This document shows positions 59,703 through 64,000 of a DNA stretch of 64,000 bases, piece after piece. This DNA is from Thioclava sp. GXIMD2076 (GTDB lineage Bacteria; Pseudomonadota; Alphaproteobacteria; Rhodobacterales; Rhodobacteraceae). Numbering within the stretch: position 1 is the first letter of the stretch; every line of letters begins with the position of its first letter. The notes under the pieces are model-generated. The model was given only the letters and a program-made list of their open reading frames with translations, made no database searches and had not been told where the DNA came from. The DNA lies in the NCBI RefSeq assembly GCF_037949795.1, contig NZ_CP149933.1, positions 612,001 through 676,000 of the forward strand, read 5' to 3'. Made by a program: the position numbers and the translations under genes.

Positions 59703-60503
59703 CTAGCGCAGGATCGGGGGCTTTGCCGGATCCATGCCGGGGCCTTTCCGGGGCTCGGGCTCTGCGGCGGGGGCCTCTTCGTGCTCGGGCAGATGCAGGA
59801 CCAGCGCCTTGGCCAGGAGCCGCTGGGCGGCCTCGCTTTCTTCATCAAGGAAGGTGACATCCAGCTCGCCCGCGTCGAGGCCCGAGAAGGTCAGCGCCTC
59901 GCCCATGGCCTTTGCAATAGCGGGACGGGCGGATTCGGGGGTGCCGAGCAGGGCCAGGACATGGCCCTTATGGCCGTCCTCATAGGTGACGCCGCCCAGA
60001 AGCGCGTGGGTGGCCACGCCCATCAGCTGGTCGAATTTAGCCTCGAATGCCGGAAGCAGGAGCCCCAGGATCGCGGGGGGCAGGGCGGGGGCGTCGAAGC
60101 TGACCGGACGGCCGGTGGCCTGCGCGGGGCTATGGGTGAGGGTCTCGCTCAGCCAGTCGAGGGCTTCGGGCGGCAAGAGCATGGCCGAGTCGGCGACGCC
60201 CAGATTGATGCCGAGGCCGATCTCCTCGCCCACCAGATTTTGTGCGATGATCCGGCCCGGAAGGGCGGCATAGGGCATGGGGTTTGCGGAGAATTCGGCC
60301 ATGCGCTCTTCGGTATCGAAGGCCAGCACGAAAGCCCCATCCTCGGTCTCGAAGACCTGAGGGCGGATGTCCTGACCGTCGGCCTCTTCTTCCAGCAGCA
60401 GGAACAGTTCCGCATCGGCGAGCCGGTCATAGACGGCCAAGCGCAGCGCATCATTTTCGGGCTGGGCGCTCATTGCGGCATGGGCGCGGTCATAGGGGGT
60501 CAT
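59703..60503 (-). CDS. SseB-family protein
   Basis: The 266-residue acidic protein contains LAVYDRLADAELFLLLEEEA, then FETEDGAFVLAFDTEERMAE and VGEEIGLGINLGVADSAMLL, the SseB N-terminal domain pattern. A second half (LTFSGLDAGELDVTFLDEES) may correspond to the SseB C-terminal region. The family is linked to secretion or sulfur metabolism in enterobacteria by name only; the function here is unknown. Confidence 0.8.
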   Translation of the reverse strand: MTPYDRAHAAMSAQPENDALRLAVYDRLADAELFLLLEEEADGQDIRPQVFETEDGAFVLAFDTEERMAEFSANPMPYAALPGRIIAQNLVGEEIGLGINLGVADSAMLLPPEALDWLSETLTHSPAQATGRPVSFDAPALPPAILGLLLPAFEAKFDQLMGVATHALLGGVTYEDGHKGHVLALLGTPESARPAIAKAMGEALTFSGLDAGELDVTFLDEESEAAQRLLAKALVLHLPEHEEAPAAEPEPRKGPGMDPAKPPILR

Positions 60504-60573
60504 GGCAGGTCCTTCATGCAGATGCAGCAGACGGTTTTGACGGAATCCCTATTGCGCAGGGCCGGATATGGCA

Positions 60574-60605
60574 AGCCCCGAAGCCTGTGGCGAGGCTTCG
60601 GGGCT
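60574..60605 (-). terminator. Terminator after the capsule export gene
   Basis: A perfect 13-bp stem, AGCCCCGAAGCCT with AGGCTTCGGGGCT, and six-base loop lie 29 bases downstream of the kpsE-like stop (minus strand). Confidence 0.7.
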
Positions 60606-60633
60606 CGGGATCTGCCATCGTGCTGGGCCGTCT

Positions 60634-62529
60634 CTAGCTCGAGACCTGTTCGCGCAGTACCGAGGCGGTGAGCGACAGCATCAAGTAGATGCCGGCAAAG
60701 ATCAGGAAGGCCACCAGCGTATCCTCGAAAGCGCGCGGATAGGTGGGCGCATCCGGGGTGATCGGGCGCACCCCCATCTCCAGATAGCGGACCTGTTTGT
60801 TGGCTTCGAGGCGGGCGGTCTCCATCTGCTGGGCGGCCTGTGCCAGAAGGCCCTGACGGGTGGCCAGATCGGCCTCGGCGATGCGCAGATCCCCCGAGAC
60901 GGCCGCGATGGAATTGGTGGTCGCAGTATTCTGGGTCAGCTGCTTGCGCAGGCTGGCAATCAGCGTCTCGAGGCGTCTGATATCGCCCTGCACACCTGCG
61001 ACACGAGCCGCGTTGGGGCTCGGGTTGTCCTGAAGCTGGCCCAGTTCGAGCCGTTTCTGCTGGAGCTGGGTCTCGAAGGCGGAGACCTGGCTCATCACGA
61101 GGCTGCCTTCGGAGGCGGGGTCCAGAACCCCTTGTTTCTGCTGGAGCTCCAGCACTTTCTGCTGGGCGTCGCGGACCTTGGCCTCTGCGTCGTCATAGCT
61201 GTCGCGGGCTCCCTGCATCTGGTCGCCGCGCAGGCGCGAGGTCAGCTGGTCCACCTGTTCCTCGGCATAGGAGATCAGGGCCTTGGCAAAGCGCGTCGAG
61301 GTTTCGGGATCGGCGGCGATCACCTCCATCTTGATCACGCCTTCCGATGGATCATAGCCGATTTTCACGACCTTCTTGTAAAGCGCGTAGGCTTCTTTAT
61401 CGGTGGCGGGCGTGGGCAGCCGTTGCAGCGGATCGATGAAGGATTGCTGGAAGTGTTTCTTGAAACCTTCTTCGTCATCGAGCCGCTTCATCGCTTCCAT
61501 CGATTGCAGGAAGCTCTGCACCGTCACACTATCCTGATTGGTGGCGAGTTGCGTGCCCGAGAAGAGGCTGCTCATGGAGCCTGCGGCCGAACTGTCGGCC
61601 TTCTGGATGACGAATTCGCTCTTGGTCGAATAGGTGGGCGTCGCCATGGCGAAATAGTAATAGGCCGCAATGAGTGTCGGCAGGAAAACGAAAAAAGCCA
61701 GACGGGTCGCCAGCAGCATCAGCTTGCGCCGCCTGCGGCGGGCAATATCGCGCTGGATGGCGAGGATCTCGCTGGCGCGATGTTCTTCGGTCATTGCTTC
61801 GGCGGGCAAATGCGGGGCGGTTGCCACGGCCATCGTGCTGGTTCTGGCGAGGCTGCGTTTGCCCGCAACCGCCGGAAGGTTCTCCGGTTTGTCGGGTTTG
61901 ACCAGCGACAGGATGTTGGAACGGTCGAGCGGGTCGATGCCCTTGCGGCGCAGCAATAGCACCGCCTCGAAATCGGAGGTGGCCTCGATCCCGTGTTTCT
62001 GGGCCATGCGGCGGGCAAGGCGCAGCTGGCGGCCGGTCAGACTTTCGCGACGGATGGCCTCTATTTCCTCGTCGAGCGTCTTCTCGCCCTTGTCGAGAAC
62101 CTGATCGGCATTGGCTTCGGCCTGCATGCGGGCGGCATCGGCGAATTTCATATCGCCGAAGCCATCATCATGCTGCTCGAAGATCGCCGCCGGATCGTCC
62201 GGATCCGGTGCGGGGCCTGTCTTTGGCGGCTGGCCCATCATGCCAAGGGCCGCATTGCGCCGGGGAGCGCTGTTCCGTGCGGTGTCGGCTCTGGCGGGAT
62301 CGGTCTTTGTGGCGGGCGGCTCCGCAGGCGGGGCTTGGGTCGCGGTGGGGGGGCGCTGTGTGGCAGTCACCGTCCCGGATACCGTGTCCGCTGCGGGCGC
62401 CTGTGCGGGGCTCTGGGCGGGCATGTTCCGTTCGGGCTCCTCCCGCAGCGGCGCGGAACGGGCCTTGGCGCCGCTCTGGATCTCGTGGCGGCGGATGCGG
62501 TATTTGGTGGTCCTAGGTTGTGTAGTCAT
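60634..62529 (-). CDS. kpsE: Capsule polysaccharide export inner-membrane protein (KpsE/Wzz-like)
   Basis: The ATG at 62529 overlaps the ATPase gene by 17 bases. The 631-residue protein has a long Pro/Ala-rich cytoplasmic N-terminus (about 270 residues), a membrane helix LMLLATRLAFFVFLPTLIAA near residue 275, a periplasmic part with Wzz-like YSTKSEFVIQKADSSAAGSM and a coiled coil (AKVRDAQQKVLELQQKQGVL), and a C-terminal helix near 610. This is the polysaccharide co-polymerase/export subunit of group 2/3 capsule systems. The N-terminal extension is longer than in KpsE of E. coli. Confidence 0.8.
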   Translation of the reverse strand: MTTQPRTTKYRIRRHEIQSGAKARSAPLREEPERNMPAQSPAQAPAADTVSGTVTATQRPPTATQAPPAEPPATKTDPARADTARNSAPRRNAALGMMGQPPKTGPAPDPDDPAAIFEQHDDGFGDMKFADAARMQAEANADQVLDKGEKTLDEEIEAIRRESLTGRQLRLARRMAQKHGIEATSDFEAVLLLRRKGIDPLDRSNILSLVKPDKPENLPAVAGKRSLARTSTMAVATAPHLPAEAMTEEHRASEILAIQRDIARRRRRKLMLLATRLAFFVFLPTLIAAYYYFAMATPTYSTKSEFVIQKADSSAAGSMSSLFSGTQLATNQDSVTVQSFLQSMEAMKRLDDEEGFKKHFQQSFIDPLQRLPTPATDKEAYALYKKVVKIGYDPSEGVIKMEVIAADPETSTRFAKALISYAEEQVDQLTSRLRGDQMQGARDSYDDAEAKVRDAQQKVLELQQKQGVLDPASEGSLVMSQVSAFETQLQQKRLELGQLQDNPSPNAARVAGVQGDIRRLETLIASLRKQLTQNTATTNSIAAVSGDLRIAEADLATRQGLLAQAAQQMETARLEANKQVRYLEMGVRPITPDAPTYPRAFEDTLVAFLIFAGIYLMLSLTASVLREQVSS

Positions 62530-63166
62530 ACATCCGCTTCGCTTCTTCCAGAGTGTCGAACATATAGAGCTGGCCATCGCGCAGAACGGCCGCAGTCCGG
62601 CAGAATTTTTCCAATGTCTCGGCCTGATGCGAGACGACAATGACGGTGGAGTTCTGCAACCTGTCGCGCAGGATGGTGCCTGCCTTGCGGTTGAAGACCA
62701 CATCGGTGGTGGAGGGCATGCCCTCGTCGATCAGATAGATGTCGAATTCGAGCGCGAGGAGCAGCGAGAAGGTGAAACGGGATTTCATCCCTGCGCTGAA
62801 GGTGCCGACGGGCATATCGAAATATTCGGCGATCCCGCAGAGCCAACGGCAGAAGGCTTCGACGTAATCGGGGTCCAGCCCGTAGAGTTGGGCGATGAAG
62901 CGCGCATTCTCGCGGGCGGTATGTTTGCCGACGACCCCGCCCATGAAGCCCAGCGGAAAGGATACACGGCAGCTGCGCCGGATCGCGCCCTCATCGGGTT
63001 TCTCGAGCCCTGCCATCATGTTGATGATGGTGGTCTTGCCGGTGCCGTTGGGGGCGAGGATGCCGAGCGAATTGCCCAGCTCCACACGGAAGCTCGCGCG
63101 ATCAAGGATGACCTTGCGCTGCTTGCCCGTCCAGAAGGACTTGCTGACATTTTCGAATTCGAGCAT
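62513..63166 (-). CDS. kpsT: Capsule polysaccharide ABC transporter ATP-binding protein (KpsT-like)
   Basis: The 217-residue ATPase begins MLEFENVSKSFWTGKQRKVI. The Walker A is APNGTGKTTII, the signature VGTFSAGMKSRFTFSLLLAL and Walker B FDIYLIDEGMPSTTDV, all as in KpsT/Wzt-type exporters. No kpsM-like permease gene is visible within the window, so it must be elsewhere. It energises export of a capsular polysaccharide across the inner membrane. Confidence 0.85.
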   Translation of the reverse strand: MLEFENVSKSFWTGKQRKVILDRASFRVELGNSLGILAPNGTGKTTIINMMAGLEKPDEGAIRRSCRVSFPLGFMGGVVGKHTARENARFIAQLYGLDPDYVEAFCRWLCGIAEYFDMPVGTFSAGMKSRFTFSLLLALEFDIYLIDEGMPSTTDVVFNRKAGTILRDRLQNSTVIVVSHQAETLEKFCRTAAVLRDGQLYMFDTLEEAKRMYDYTT

Positions 63167-63362
63167 TTCCCTCCCACCCCTGGTTGTGACGCTCTGGGAC
63201 GTCAGGCCCTGTCATACAACTAGCCTAACGTCGTTAACAAAGCTCCTATGATCACAATCGGGCAAGATTATGTCGGGTTAACCAGAAAATATGCGGCAAG
63301 ACTTTGGCATTGTTTCTGTTTTGGGGATTATGGGGTGGTTTCTGGCAGTGCTTTTCGTAAGG
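63167..63362. promoter_or_regulatory. Region upstream of kpsT
   Basis: No gene is seen. The 196 bases presumably carry the promoter of the kpsT-kpsE operon; AT-rich stretches near 63220-63350 are compatible with this. Confidence 0.4.
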
Positions 63363-63379
63363 GCGCGATTCGTTCGCGC
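63363..63379 (-). terminator. Stem-loop after the FAD oxidase gene
   Basis: GCGCGA and TCGCGC form a 6-bp stem with five-base loop directly after the stop codon (minus strand). Confidence 0.45.
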
Positions 63380-64000
63380 TTAACGGTCGAGCCTGTCGCG
63401 CAGGCGGTAATAGTCGATTGCCAGCGTGCCATAGACGCGGTGCAGCCCGTAGAGAGGCATTCTCGTGACCGTCTTCTGCACCGGCATCGGCAGGGTGCGA
63501 CCGGTCAGGAAATGCTCGGCAATCCGTTTGCCCAAGGCCGTCGAGAGCGCGACCCCGCGCCCGTTGAATCCAGTGGCGGCCAGAAGGCCGGTCTCGGGCG
63601 AAAAGATCCGCATCCGGTGATCGCGTGTCATGGCGACGGCGCCGAACCAGTAATGCTCCATCTCCAATCCCTTGCCATAGAGCCATTCGACCTCGCGCTG
63701 GATCATGGCAAATCGCGCGGGGCCCTGTGGATCGGCAAAATCCCCGCGCCCGCCCAGCATCAGCCGGTTCTGCGGCCCGATCCGGAAATAGGTGCCCACG
63801 CGGCGGTTTTCCGAGACGGGGGTGCGATGGGGCAGGATGCGGGTCAGTTCCTCGGCACTGAGCGGACGGGTCGCGATCTGGAAACTATTGGCGGGCAGGG
63901 TGGCGCGCATCAGATCGGGGTCCAGCTCGGGCGTGGTATAGCGGTTGGTGGCCGTCAGCACGCGGTCTGCGGTGATGGTGCTGCCATTGGGCAGGCTGGC
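63380..64000 (-). CDS. FAD-dependent oxidoreductase, PuuB/DAO family (partial, 5' end outside window)
   Basis: The frame is open to the window edge (207 codons with stop). It contains LTATNRYTTPELDPDLM, RVGTYFRIGPQNRLMLGGRG, MEHYWFGAVAMTRDHRMRIF and GLLAATGFNGRGVALSTALG, the C-terminal half of DAO-family amine oxidases of the gamma-glutamylputrescine type. The N-terminal FAD motif lies outside. Its nearness to puuA-puuB may or may not be functional. Confidence 0.82.
   Translation of the reverse strand, partial: ASLPNGSTITADRVLTATNRYTTPELDPDLMRATLPANSFQIATRPLSAEELTRILPHRTPVSENRRVGTYFRIGPQNRLMLGGRGDFADPQGPARFAMIQREVEWLYGKGLEMEHYWFGAVAMTRDHRMRIFSPETGLLAATGFNGRGVALSTALGKRIAEHFLTGRTLPMPVQKTVTRMPLYGLHRVYGTLAIDYYRLRDRLDR

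Overview
The window looks like part of a secondary replicon (megaplasmid or chromid) of an alphaproteobacterium of the Rhodobacterales/Paracoccaceae type. The reasons are the high-GC codon use, TRAP transporters and DUF6455 genes, a CCUCCUCCC-loop (cuckoo/CcsR-type) small RNA, and a Rep_3-type initiator divergent from parAB. The replicon is not purely accessory: it carries a tRNA-Gln(UUG) and polyamine genes. Genus-level assignment is not possible by eye.

Layout. 1-1.7 kb: end of an opine-oxidase-like operon and its divergent LysR regulator. 1.8-6.7 kb: IS debris (IS5 remnants, one intact IS1182-type element, one IS3 copy), with a TetR gene, a frameshifted DMT transporter and a hydrolase stump. 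6.8-16 kb: a TetR regulator and a cluster with two complete TRAP transporters, a GAF protein, an amidohydrolase and an SDR. 16.1-18.0 kb: nested IS3-family elements. 18.1-33.6 kb: a coherent catabolic island. 33.6-37.6 kb: IS graveyard (IS110, IS6, two IS3 copies, IS1182, a TniQ stump). 37.8-44.7 kb: tRNA-Gln and ordinary genes. 44.7-49.2 kb: rep, origin with degenerate iterons and a DnaA box, parA and parB, with origin-like repeats again downstream of parB. 49.2-53 kb: small conserved genes and the anti-SD small RNA. 53.2-59.6 kb: chemoreceptor, GntR-puuA-puuB, MYG1. 59.7-64 kb: SseB, capsule-type export genes, and a partial FAD oxidase.

The most interesting system is the 18.1-33.6 kb island. 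It combines two amidases and an AbrB-type permease, a GntR/FCD regulator, a BMP-type ABC importer with its ATPase and two permeases, an HpaB-family flavin monooxygenase, an NTF2-like protein, an unknown secreted protein, a NicX-like 2,5-dihydroxypyridine dioxygenase, a NicF-like maleamate amidohydrolase, a stand-alone FAD synthetase module lacking riboflavin kinase, and an HpaC-type flavin reductase. All four promoter regions carry a TCAACCAAAA / TTTTGGTTGA motif, so the operons probably form one regulon of the local GntR protein. The simplest reading is import of an N-heterocycle, ring hydroxylation by a two-component FADH2 monooxygenase with dedicated FAD supply, ring cleavage, and hydrolysis through maleamate. 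No NicD-type deformylase or maleate isomerase is present, so the amidases may fill the deformylase step. IS3 copies bound the island, which suggests it was mobile.
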